A DNA stretch of 64,000 nucleotides from Brevibacillus panacihumi (GTDB lineage Bacteria; Bacillota; Bacilli; Brevibacillales; Brevibacillaceae): contig NZ_RHHT01000032.1 in the NCBI RefSeq assembly GCF_003710985.1, positions 50,061-114,060 on the forward strand, written 5' to 3'. The translations under genes and the position numbers were made by a program. The notes beneath the pieces are model-generated. The model worked only from the letters and a program-made list of their open reading frames with translations, did not search any database and was not told the DNA's origin. Of this stretch, positions 10,443-18,507 are shown piece after piece. Within the stretch, counting starts at the first letter, position 1; every line of letters begins with the position of its first letter.

Positions 10443-10480
10443 CGAGCCCTGCCTAAATCCGGTAGGGCTCGACTTTTTTA
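10443..10480 (+). terminator. Intrinsic terminator after the DoxX-like gene
   Basis: CGAGCCCTGCC (10443-10453) pairs with GGTAGGGCTCG (10461-10471) and is followed by a T run. Confidence 0.88.
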
Positions 10481-10585
10481 TCGCAAGCACACCTGCAGCA
10501 GCTGGTGGCTATTGACTCGTAATATGATTTCTGCCATACCTTCGATGGTTCCCGGGACATCCGTTATGATTTGGAGCAAAGATCT

Positions 10586-11479
10586 CTACTCCGCATGCAA
10601 ATAATAGTGAATCAGCCCGTCTATCAGATCATCCAGCTTGCGGAACTCAAAACCCGTCGCCGCCGCCTTGCTCACATCAGGAGACAGGGATGCCCCGAAG
10701 TTATACGGGGAGGTCGATTCCTTCTCCGTCGATGGAACAATGATTGCTTCTGTTTTTGCGGTCTGTGCGATGCGATCGAGCAATTCCTGCAGCGAGAGAT
10801 CCCCGGCTGAGCCGGGATTGTAGGGACCCTGAAGCTTTTGTTCAGCGGCGAACTGGATAAATCGGGCCGCATCCTCGGAGTCGATGTAGCCAAGTCTGCT
10901 TTCGGGATTGTCGATTCCGATCGGTTGCCCCGCTTTCACCCGATCCACATGGAATTGCAAACGCCCAGTATAATCGTCTTCCCCGATCACCAGTGGAAAG
11001 CGAAATGCCGTGGCCGGCACATTTCCTGCCTGGAACAGGACTGCTTCAGCCTGTCTTTTCGCCTCTTTGTACCCCGGTATTCCTATGTATTCTCTGCGGG
11101 ATTTCAACTCGATCGGGTAGGTATAAGGGTCGTATTCCGATTCTTGTTTGGATGCGCCCCAATCATAGACGGACATGGTAGACGTAAACAAATAATGGCC
11201 GATTCTGCCTTCCAGAACCTCAAGGGCGTCCTTTACTTCAAGAGGAGAATAGCACGATTGATCGAATACACAGTCGTAAAAGATGTCTGTGCTGCCAAAA
11301 GCATCCTCCAGCGTCTTCCTGTCCTCCCTGTCAATAATCAGGCGCTGCACGCTGTCGCCGAACGGATCTGGCGTTCTTCCCCTCGTCGCTATCGTCACAT
11401 CCCAGCCGCTGTCCACAAGATTGCGAACCAAACGCTTGCCAAAAAACTGAGTCCCGCCAATCACCAATGCTTTTTTCAT
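10586..11479 (-). CDS. NAD-dependent epimerase/dehydratase family (extended SDR-like)
   Basis: A 297-residue Rossmann protein. The dinucleotide loop is IGGTQFFGKRLV at the very N-terminus. A TSTMSVYDWG segment near residue 100 and a YKEAKRQAE segment near 140 correspond to the active-site Ser/Tyr-x3-Lys region of extended short-chain dehydrogenases, although the Tyr-Lys spacing looks variant (GYKEAK). The substrate is unknown; relatives are annotated as NAD(P)-dependent sugar epimerases or reductases. It stands alone on the minus strand. Confidence 0.82.
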   Translation of the reverse strand: MKKALVIGGTQFFGKRLVRNLVDSGWDVTIATRGRTPDPFGDSVQRLIIDREDRKTLEDAFGSTDIFYDCVFDQSCYSPLEVKDALEVLEGRIGHYLFTSTMSVYDWGASKQESEYDPYTYPIELKSRREYIGIPGYKEAKRQAEAVLFQAGNVPATAFRFPLVIGEDDYTGRLQFHVDRVKAGQPIGIDNPESRLGYIDSEDAARFIQFAAEQKLQGPYNPGSAGDLSLQELLDRIAQTAKTEAIIVPSTEKESTSPYNFGASLSPDVSKAAATGFEFRKLDDLIDGLIHYYLHAE

Positions 11480-11559
11480 GATGATCCCTCTTTCGATAAG
11501 AATTTTTTTATCGATCTTTGATCATCATAGCTGATATTGTCGTGCAATTCAATCTATTT

Positions 11560-11590
11560 AATTAAAAACCTGACGCACAAAGCGTCAGGC
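11560..11590 (-). terminator. Terminator of the DUF169 gene
   Basis: The stem CCTGACGC/GCGTCAGG begins in the stop codon of the DUF169 gene and is followed by a T run on the minus strand. Confidence 0.85.
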
Positions 11591-12370
11591 ATTTTCCCCT
11601 TTCTCGGCAAAGAGTTGATTCAGCTTTTGATAAGTTGGAGGGAACTCGGCTTGATAGCGCAAGAAGGAAGGGATCGGGTAACGCACGCCGCCTTTTTGCG
11701 TGCCAGCCAGACCCTCTACCAGTTCTTCGGCATCCCGATAGTGAAAGCTGAAGGCCATTTCATGGTCCTGTGTCTGGGCGAACAGCCGGTCTCCATAACA
11801 AGGCACGATCACCTGAGGCTCGCCTGTCTGCAACGGCTTTATCGCAATATCCGCACAGTCTGCACGGCTGGAGAACGTCGAAGGAATAGAACCGCCCCGC
11901 TTGTACAGCATGCCCGCCACCAGACGCATCACCTGCGCCGAGTTGCCGTAGATTACGACTACATCCGGCTCGACGGTTGCACGATCCAGCGGATAGGAGA
12001 CGTAATACCCGCTCTCTTCCGCTGACAGCTTCGGCACATCCTGCTCGCTTGCTGCCCCAGCTTCCAGACTGTCGGTGTACATGCCGCAAGCCAGATTACC
12101 TTCTGTGTAAAAGGGCAACTGCGGCTCGTAGCCAAACGCCACCTGCGCGATGGGACAGGAGAGGTCTGATCCGTTCATAGCGATGCTCCAGCCATAGCGT
12201 CGCGAAAATCCGACCGCCTGACAAATCGTGATCTGATAGCCGAAGTCGCGCATGGGCCGCTTTGTTCTCTCCGGCAGGTCATTTTCCGCTTTCACGATCT
12301 TGATTCCGACCGGGAACGAATCCGTCCTGACGTATGTTTGAATCGCTTGGTTCAACTCTTTTACGTTCAT
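11585..12370 (-). CDS. DUF169 family protein
   Basis: A 261-residue soluble protein of the DUF169 family, known from methanogens, clostridia and bacilli but without assigned chemistry. Visible family features are an early PVGIKIV segment, paired cysteines in ITICQAVGFSR and LSCPIAQVAFG, and a later VVVIYGNSAQVMRL strand-helix unit. Cysteines at LACGMYT and ADCADIAI could bind a metal or cofactor, but this is a guess. I start it at the ATG at 12370, where GGGGGATGGAAG is well spaced, rather than at an ATG six codons upstream. Confidence 0.8.
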   Translation of the reverse strand: MNVKELNQAIQTYVRTDSFPVGIKIVKAENDLPERTKRPMRDFGYQITICQAVGFSRRYGWSIAMNGSDLSCPIAQVAFGYEPQLPFYTEGNLACGMYTDSLEAGAASEQDVPKLSAEESGYYVSYPLDRATVEPDVVVIYGNSAQVMRLVAGMLYKRGGSIPSTFSSRADCADIAIKPLQTGEPQVIVPCYGDRLFAQTQDHEMAFSFHYRDAEELVEGLAGTQKGGVRYPIPSFLRYQAEFPPTYQKLNQLFAEKGENA

Positions 12371-12448
12371 CTTCCATCCCCCATTCACTCAAGTGTTCTC
12401 TCTTCAAGTATCCCAAATATTCTGCCATTAAGCAAAATTTTATGACTT

Positions 12449-12964
12449 TCAAAAGTGGCTTCTCCAATTTTCGCTGCCGTAATTCAAGGTGACCTCTCCA
12501 TTTGGAAAACCATTTTGTTTTTTGCTTTCAAAATAGATGCCGACCCATTTCTGATCCAGACCATCCGAAACATGAAATTGAAGCCCATTTTCTTCCGGGG
12601 TCAACCCTTCCGAATGTATGACGCGAATATTTTTTGCCTCCTCCCTATCAAAACCGATCCGTAATCCTTGATCTTCCTTGCTTTCATCCGAAAATTCAAA
12701 GTGGATGTAGCTGTACGTATCGTTTCTAAAGAGGGAATAGTCGAAGCTCGTGTCGTCATCTAATTTGTTCACATCTGATTGGAAGGCAACCAGTCCTTGC
12801 TCATGAAGCGTTTTTTTGAATTCATCCAAGCTATTGGCTTTCATTCGCGAATCCTTTATTGCTTGTTCAACCGTTATTGGTGGTGCAGAATTTTCTTCTG
12901 CGGATTGACAGCCCACTGTGAAGAGAAATGCGAACACCACCGAAACGACCACTTTATTCCACAA
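12449..12964 (-). CDS. Predicted lipoprotein, unknown function
   Basis: The frame opens at 12991, but AGGAGG lies 9 bases before a TTG at 12964, giving MWNKVVVSVVFAFLFTVGC with a lipobox cysteine. The mature part of about 150 residues is acidic and beta-rich (YSYIHFEFSDES, GLQFHVSDGLDQKWVGIYF) and I do not recognise it. It is not clearly linked to its neighbours: DUF169 lies downstream and the Tad locus starts upstream after a terminator. Confidence 0.65.
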   Translation of the reverse strand: MWNKVVVSVVFAFLFTVGCQSAEENSAPPITVEQAIKDSRMKANSLDEFKKTLHEQGLVAFQSDVNKLDDDTSFDYSLFRNDTYSYIHFEFSDESKEDQGLRIGFDREEAKNIRVIHSEGLTPEENGLQFHVSDGLDQKWVGIYFESKKQNGFPNGEVTLNYGSENWRSHF

Positions 12965-13085
12965 GGACAATCCCCTCCTTCCTTCTCCCATTTGGACGGT
13001 GTGTAAAGCTTGATGCTATGCTGCCTACATGGAGAATTGTAAAGTCTTCCATATAATCGAATCAACTAACATTCGTCGTAAAAGA

Positions 13086-13110
13086 ATAAAAAACGGGTTA
13101 TCCCCGTTTT
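13086..13110 (-). terminator. Terminator at the end of the Tad locus
   Basis: AAACGGGG and its complement CCCGTTT, with a T run on the minus strand, directly follow the stop codon of the last von Willebrand lipoprotein gene. Confidence 0.8.
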
Positions 13111-14427
13111 CTACCCCCCACTGTACTTCTCCTCAATCTCCGAGCGCATCTCGCTGTACGTCTGCGTCGTCAAGCCGACCAAATAGGCGATCAGCTCCTC
13201 CTTGGATTGCGTGACCAGCGCCTCTCTTTCACGCCGCTTCTGCAACAGATATTCCCGCGGCTGGTTGCCCAGCTTGCCTGTCGCGGTCAGATAATCGATA
13301 GCAGCGCCGACATTGAGGCTTTCCCGCCAGTTTTTCTCGTACCAATCCCGGTCGTAGGCGTCGATCCATTTTTTGCGGTCGATCAATACGGCATCCACTT
13401 CGGACAAGGCATCGCGCTTCCACTGCTCCCATTTTTGTGCAATTTCTTTGGCTCGCTCCAGCTCTTGCTTGAACTGCTCTCGATTGGTGACGTTGGCGTA
13501 CAGCCCTTCCGATGCGGCCGCGATCTCTTTCAGTTGCTTCTGGCCCTCGGCATTTACGTCGAAGCCGATCACATTCAGGAGCGGCATGATGTCGGACTGG
13601 GAAAGCTCTCTGGCGACCGCTACCGGGTCGCCGTCACAGGTCTCGATCCCGTCACTCACCAGGTAGATGACGTTGGTATTCTTGTCTGCCGAAAACTGTG
13701 CCATGTCCTGCTGCGCCATTTGCAGAGAATGCGCAATCGAGGTCCAGCCGTTCGGCTCAAATTGCTTCAAGGCATCGTCCAGCTTCTTCGCATCATACGA
13801 TTGGAGCTGATAGACGAGATCGCTGCTGGAGCAGGAAAGCTGTTTGTCCGCATCCGAACCGCTCCCCTTATGCCCGTAAACCCTTAGTGAAATTTTTGCT
13901 TCCTCAGGCAGAGACTCCGCGAACTCCTTGATCGCCTCTTTGGCCAGCTCCATCTTGGTCTTGTCGCCGATTTTTTCTTTCATACTGCCGCTCGCATCGA
14001 GAATAATCTGCACGTTGAAATTTTCGCGAAACAAAAAACGGGCATCTCCCACATCCGGACTCCCAAATGAAGCCATCCGCCAACGATCTACGACCATTTG
14101 CGGACTGAGGTAATCCTCCGTAAACAATGTGAGCAGTTGGCCCCAGTAAACATCGATCAGCGATTGATCCATCCCGTCGATCAAGGGCGGCAGACGGTCC
14201 AGAACTTTGACAATCTGTGCCCGATGCGGATAATTCGCCAGATAAAATTGAGTGCCAGCCAGCGGACCCGGCTGGGAGCCAATCAATTCTTGGGTCGTCT
14301 CAGGCATGCGTGGTATACCTGCAGTTCCGGTTACGGCTGACCCGAAAGAACAGCCGACAAGCGACAAGGTCAACACCAAGCCGCTTACGATATGACGCCA
14401 TCTGGATGTACATGCCATCTCACTCAT
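13111..14427 (-). CDS. Von Willebrand factor A-domain lipoprotein (Tad locus, copy 1)
   Basis: A 438-residue surface lipoprotein with lipobox LVGC (Cys26) and a VWA domain from about 138 to 330. The metal-ion-dependent adhesion site is DASGS (144-148), with the later Thr in GWTSIAHSL and Asp in LVSDGIETCDGDP. The C-terminal 100 residues are helical and charged. It is a clear paralogue of 18508-19941, with the same order of segments and nearly identical text around the MIDAS and SDGIETC motifs. As the last gene of the Tad locus it could be a pilus-associated adhesin or anchor, which is an inference. Confidence 0.85.
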   Translation of the reverse strand: MSEMACTSRWRHIVSGLVLTLSLVGCSFGSAVTGTAGIPRMPETTQELIGSQPGPLAGTQFYLANYPHRAQIVKVLDRLPPLIDGMDQSLIDVYWGQLLTLFTEDYLSPQMVVDRWRMASFGSPDVGDARFLFRENFNVQIILDASGSMKEKIGDKTKMELAKEAIKEFAESLPEEAKISLRVYGHKGSGSDADKQLSCSSSDLVYQLQSYDAKKLDDALKQFEPNGWTSIAHSLQMAQQDMAQFSADKNTNVIYLVSDGIETCDGDPVAVARELSQSDIMPLLNVIGFDVNAEGQKQLKEIAAASEGLYANVTNREQFKQELERAKEIAQKWEQWKRDALSEVDAVLIDRKKWIDAYDRDWYEKNWRESLNVGAAIDYLTATGKLGNQPREYLLQKRREREALVTQSKEELIAYLVGLTTQTYSEMRSEIEEKYSGG

Positions 14428-14457
14428 CGCCTCCTTGCTGCTAATCTGCCTGTTTCT

Positions 14458-15117
14458 CTATAAGGAAAGATGGACGTCTGTCCATTGGAGCACCTCTGCG
14501 AAGCGAATGCGTCTGCCTTCCGCTGTCTGCTCGATCTCATCGCGATGATTGGACAAGAAATCAAGGCCAAAATTTTCACTCTCATACCGGACGGACGTCC
14601 TTACTTCGATCCGCTGCTCGCTGTTGAACATCTTCACTCGCGACCCGCTTCTGATTGCGCCGTTTCTAGACAGGATTTTCCCAACTGTACTTCGAATTTC
14701 TTCTTCCGCAATCCCCATGTATTGCCTTACATACCCTTGCAGTAAAGAATTGCTCGGTAGATTGACTAAGAGCACCTGGTCAATCGCACTATACTGGATC
14801 TCACTATCCGACCAGCTCGGATGGGCACTGCGCAAGGAGATTTCGGCCATCTTTACCTGCGGCGAGATCGGGACCATGTTGAACGGAAGGTTTGCATCAT
14901 AGACATGGATCGCCCTCTCAGCTTCTTCGTAGACAATCTGCGTAGCCCCAAGGCTGGCTTGCTGCGCACTATTCGCCGCCACTTCCTTGTCGACAAAGAC
15001 GGTCGACATGTTGAACAGCAGCGTAAACATAACGAGCGAAAAGAAGAAAAAGATCGTCAGGACAAACACCGTCATATTGCCGCGTTGATCGCGCAATCGT
15101 TCCTTTACCAGTCTCAT
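14458..15117 (-). CDS. TadG-like pilus-assembly membrane protein
   Basis: A 219-residue protein starting MRLVKERLRDQRGNMTVF, followed by one transmembrane helix (LTIFFFFSLVMFTLLFNMSTV). The arrangement of basic residues, RGN, then a long hydrophobic stretch is that of TadE/TadG minor pseudopilins and Flp-assembly proteins. The exterior domain is unlike the VWA-containing classic TadG. The ATG directly follows the TadE-like stop, so the two are coupled. Confidence 0.75.
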   Translation of the reverse strand: MRLVKERLRDQRGNMTVFVLTIFFFFSLVMFTLLFNMSTVFVDKEVAANSAQQASLGATQIVYEEAERAIHVYDANLPFNMVPISPQVKMAEISLRSAHPSWSDSEIQYSAIDQVLLVNLPSNSLLQGYVRQYMGIAEEEIRSTVGKILSRNGAIRSGSRVKMFNSEQRIEVRTSVRYESENFGLDFLSNHRDEIEQTAEGRRIRFAEVLQWTDVHLSL

Positions 15118-15534
15118 CTAATTGACCACCCGCCCCCGCAGCTCGCGGCTAAGCGAGATGACCTTGTCTTCTGGCTCCATGTTTTTCTTAATAAATTCCG
15201 GAATGAAGAATAGATCCAGATTCACGCCAATGCGTGCAACAAACAAGTTATCCCCTTCACGAGAAATCCTTGATTTAGAATCGTTGTAAGAAATGCCTCC
15301 TCCGGCAGAGTTGACGATTTCGCGGGCAGCTCTTTCCGCCTCCGAGGAATTACCGGTGATCGAGTAGACCTTCGCTGCTTCGTTGGCTGCCGACTGGGCG
15401 ATGATGACGGCATAAACACCTGTCAAAAATTGCCATAAAATCAAGAGTATCAAAAAAACAAATGGCAGAATCCCGATAAACTCCACAGTCACAGAGCCTT
15501 TCTCATTTTGCAACGCCCGACTCCATCTTTTCAT
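15118..15534 (-). CDS. TadE-like minor pseudopilin
   Basis: A 138-residue protein with the TadE signature EKGSVTVEFIGILPFVFLIL: a short basic leader, Gly before the cut, Glu five residues on, and one transmembrane helix. It would be cleaved by the prepilin peptidase at 25779-26228. The exterior domain (about 85 residues) is small. I chose the ATG at 15534, downstream of GGAGG, over a GTG at 15546 that overlaps the Shine-Dalgarno. Confidence 0.85.
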   Translation of the reverse strand: MKRWSRALQNEKGSVTVEFIGILPFVFLILLILWQFLTGVYAVIIAQSAANEAAKVYSITGNSSEAERAAREIVNSAGGGISYNDSKSRISREGDNLFVARIGVNLDLFFIPEFIKKNMEPEDKVISLSRELRGRVVN

Positions 15535-15565
15535 AAGCACAGTCACCTCCGCAGAAAAACCCTGC

Positions 15566-16309
15566 TTACCCCTCTAATATCAATCTTTCTGCTTCAACTC
15601 TCTCTGCTTCCAATTTTTCTGCCTCGATCGCCTGCATCAGTTCTGTGCGCCACTTGATTGTGTACATCGTAAACATCACCGCGACAAAGGGGAAGATCAG
15701 CACCGTTAAAATCATTTGCGTAAAAAAGACAGCCCCGAAGCTGGTCGTGATAAACGTCACTGATGCCAGCCCGACCAGACCAATCACCCACTCGATCGCA
15801 CTCGTCAGCAATATCAAGCCCAGAATTGGAACAAAGTGTTTTTTCCCCATCTCAAAGGCAGACCGCAAGCATTTCCAGGGAGATGCTTGTTTCATGACAG
15901 TGAGATAAGGAGTCAGATAAAACAGGACCAGCAGGATGACCCCCGGCACGACGAACAGAAGCAAGCCAATACACACCGCCAGTACGTAGACGATCCCAAA
16001 CAGGAAAACGGAGAAGCCAGACTCCCAAAATGTGCGGAAGGCCTTGCGCAGCGGTTTTTCTTCTCCCTCCATCTCGCTGATGACGAATTGCGCAAACACG
16101 ATCTGAACTAATGTCAGGAACAGCAGCAGCAAAAACAGATTATAAAAACTGGCGACGACAGGTGCCCCTGTCAAGGCAGCCAGAAAATTTACGTAGTTCA
16201 TCGCCACATTGTGCACCAGCAGCAACGGCAGCACAATAACGGCCGAAATCAACAGCAAGGACTCGATATGACGCGCGTAAAAGTGAATGCTCTCTTTCAA
16301 TGGATTCAC
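15566..16309 (-). CDS. Polytopic membrane protein in Tad locus
   Basis: A 247-residue protein with about six transmembrane helices, for example SLLLISAVIVLPLLLVHNVA, FYNLFLLLLFLTLVQIVF and IGLLLFVVPGVILLVLFYL. The pattern (VVPGVILLVLFYLTPYL followed by SAFEMGKKHF) resembles the membrane domain family of glycerophosphodiesterase/YciC-like proteins. A charged tail of EAEKLEAERVEAE repeats ends the protein. Its role in the pilus locus is unknown. Confidence 0.65.
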   Translation of the reverse strand: MNPLKESIHFYARHIESLLLISAVIVLPLLLVHNVAMNYVNFLAALTGAPVVASFYNLFLLLLFLTLVQIVFAQFVISEMEGEEKPLRKAFRTFWESGFSVFLFGIVYVLAVCIGLLLFVVPGVILLVLFYLTPYLTVMKQASPWKCLRSAFEMGKKHFVPILGLILLTSAIEWVIGLVGLASVTFITTSFGAVFFTQMILTVLIFPFVAVMFTMYTIKWRTELMQAIEAEKLEAERVEAERLILEG

Positions 16310-16342
16310 AAAGACAGCCTCCCTGTATTCGTTCTCTTACTG

Positions 16343-17197
16343 CTAGGGATTCCGCAGAATGGAGATGATGTCATCGCGAAAAATTTGCTCATTTTTTTCA
16401 CTTACCGCCTGTCTCATATCCTCGAAATCTCTGTAGGGGACTCCCCTTACTTCCATGTCTCGGACGGATTGCTTCATAATCCGCCTGATTTCTGCCCGTT
16501 TGTAGTCGCGCAGCAGCGCAACCAGCTTCTTCGCCATCTCACCTGACTCCCGAGCCAACTCGAGTCGGGAGGAGGCAAAAAAATCGTACAAGCGATCGAC
16601 TGCATCCTGCAGCTCCACTTGCCTGCGCAAGCGCCGGTACAAGATGTAATCCGACTCAAGCAGGGCATCCCGCATATTCTTCTCGTCGTCGACAGACGTA
16701 TAATTGCGTGCAAGCATGTCGTTGTGGCAACGCATCCCCCGTTCATAGATCGCCTGCAAGGCATCCACGCTTTTGACCATCGTGTCGCACATCTCGATCA
16801 CATCATCTGCATCCTGGCGCGTCTGCGCATCCATCGCATGTTCACAGACTGGAAGGAGCGCCCGCAGATAATCCCGTTTTTGCTGATACATCCATACAGG
16901 CTTCTCCTTATCCGCTGCGAAATCTTGCGTAAAATTAATTGCAGCATTGTTATGGGACATAAAAAGGCGAACGACAGGCGCGGCCTCGGCACGAGGCGGC
17001 ACACTCCCGTCACTGCGCAGGATCAGATACCCGCTCGCCTCGTTTTTCCCCCATCTCCAGTACTGGACATTGTAATAGACTTGATCTTCAAAGATTGCCG
17101 CATGATTAAACAAGTCCGGCTTTTCCAGGAAGCGTTTGTACTTATTGATTTGCTCTCGTACCTGTGCAGTTTCTCTTACGATCATGCGTTCAACCAT
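16343..17197 (-). CDS. Unrecognised helical protein in Tad locus
   Basis: A 284-residue soluble protein without a signal peptide. A mixed N-terminal part contains VYYNVQYWRWGKNEASGYLIL. From about residue 95 onward it is predominantly charged helix (QKRDYLRALLPVCEHAMDAQ; RRLRRQVELQDAVDRLYDFF), suggesting a coiled-coil bundle. I do not recognise a family. It lies between the proline-rich exported protein and the membrane protein, all on the same strand, so it may be a cytoplasmic partner of that export step. Confidence 0.6.
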   Translation of the reverse strand: MVERMIVRETAQVREQINKYKRFLEKPDLFNHAAIFEDQVYYNVQYWRWGKNEASGYLILRSDGSVPPRAEAAPVVRLFMSHNNAAINFTQDFAADKEKPVWMYQQKRDYLRALLPVCEHAMDAQTRQDADDVIEMCDTMVKSVDALQAIYERGMRCHNDMLARNYTSVDDEKNMRDALLESDYILYRRLRRQVELQDAVDRLYDFFASSRLELARESGEMAKKLVALLRDYKRAEIRRIMKQSVRDMEVRGVPYRDFEDMRQAVSEKNEQIFRDDIISILRNP

Positions 17198-17273
17198 GCG
17201 TGTATTCCCTCCAGCTCCAAAATGACATTCATGCTGATTGTATACGATGCAGAGCGGCTAGGTTCCTACACAC

Positions 17274-18506
17274 CTAGGAGAAAATGGATTTTACCCACCC
17301 GATCGCATCACCGGCTTTCTCCTTGGCCCAATCGATCCCGGCCATGGTTTTTTCCTTGAGCCACTTGCCCATTTTTCCTCCTGCCAGCTTGTCGAGCCAC
17401 TTGATCGCTTTGCTTCCAACCCACAGAACTCCCCCTACGGTGACAAGCACGACACCTGCCGTCTGTCCACCCGGTATGACAGAAGCGATCACTCCTGCGT
17501 CCATCAGGGTGCTGCCCAGGTTGCTGACACCATCGAGGAACTTCTCTCCTTGCTGTTCTGGGGAAAGGCTGGGATCATCAATCTGGCTGAATGCCGTGTA
17601 CGTATTGAACGCATCAAATGGCAAACTGATCGCTGCAACGCCCACGTTCAAGCCGGTGACTAGACCCGGCACCCGAACTGCATTATTGGCTGCCTGAGCC
17701 CCATTTGTGATCGACCGCTGGGCATTTGCCGCATTGGCTACGGCGTTGGCCTTCTGCTGAAGAACGAACTTGTAGTTGTCGTATGCGCCTTTCGCTCCCA
17801 TGAGGTCGAGTGCGCCACTGGTATAATTCTGGTAATCCGAACCCTGCAGGCTGATGTCCATCCCTTTCAGCCCAAGGGTAAGAAGAACTTTGGCGTAACC
17901 TCCAGCCCCCGCTCCGGCAGAAACCTGCCCCTGCTCCAGCAAGTCTGCACTGTAGCTGAGGGTGTCACCGATCACGTCTTTGAAGGATAGCTCCAATGCC
18001 TTGTAGCCCAACGTCTCTCCAAAAGGTTCCGGACGTTTCGTGTTTGGATCCAGACCAGGAGGGGTAAGCTGTGGAACCCCACCGCCATTGCTTCCCGATG
18101 TAGATCCGCTGCCGCCCGGTGCCTGCAAATCAGGCCTGCTGCCATTTGGTGCTGACAACGCTGGAGCCTGACCGTCCGGAGCCTGCAGTTGAGGCGTATT
18201 CCCGTTTGGAGCCTGAAGTTGAGGTGTATCCCATTCCGGGGATTCCAACTGCGGAATACTTCCCGGAGGCGGCTCTAACTGAGGCATATCCCACTGAACG
18301 CCTTCGAGCTGCGGAACTTCCCATTCCGGCGCCTGGAGATCAGGCGTCTGGTAGTCCGGTACCTGCATCGTCGGTGGCTGTAAGGTAGCTCCTTCCGCCA
18401 GCGCAATCACTGGGAAAGCATTCATCAAAAGAATAAAAAAGGCGAAGATACCAGTTATCCAGCGTCTTCCTCGTCTTTTACCCACTAGCCAACCCTCCTG
18501 TGTCAC
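17274..18506 (-). CDS. Exported protein with PQL-type proline repeats and hydrophobic C-terminal domain
   Basis: A 410-residue protein I do not recognise. Residues 13-38 form a signal peptide or anchor (WITGIFAFFILLMNAFPVIA). Residues 40-135 are imperfect repeats of 8-11 residues built on P-Q-L-x-(A/S)-P-(E/N/D)-(W/G), for example EWEVPQLEG, EWDTPQLQAP and NGNTPQLQAP. A Gly/Ser linker follows (about 135-150). The C-terminal domain (about 165-410) is Ala/Gly-rich with hydrophobic runs such as GVIASVIPGGQTAGVVLVTVG. It ends in a cationic amphipathic tail (GKWLKEKTMAGIDWAKEKAG). The design is stalk plus membrane-active or multimerising head. It is 1 bp from a VWA lipoprotein gene. Confidence 0.75.
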   Translation of the reverse strand: MTQEGWLVGKRRGRRWITGIFAFFILLMNAFPVIALAEGATLQPPTMQVPDYQTPDLQAPEWEVPQLEGVQWDMPQLEPPPGSIPQLESPEWDTPQLQAPNGNTPQLQAPDGQAPALSAPNGSRPDLQAPGGSGSTSGSNGGGVPQLTPPGLDPNTKRPEPFGETLGYKALELSFKDVIGDTLSYSADLLEQGQVSAGAGAGGYAKVLLTLGLKGMDISLQGSDYQNYTSGALDLMGAKGAYDNYKFVLQQKANAVANAANAQRSITNGAQAANNAVRVPGLVTGLNVGVAAISLPFDAFNTYTAFSQIDDPSLSPEQQGEKFLDGVSNLGSTLMDAGVIASVIPGGQTAGVVLVTVGGVLWVGSKAIKWLDKLAGGKMGKWLKEKTMAGIDWAKEKAGDAIGWVKSIFS

Positions 18507-18507
18507 G

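Noticed and set aside
18120..18390. Short tandem DNA repeats that could suggest a CRISPR array
   Set aside because: The repeats are codon-phased, imperfect and 24-33 bases long without spacers; they encode the PQL protein repeats. No CRISPR array is visible in the window.
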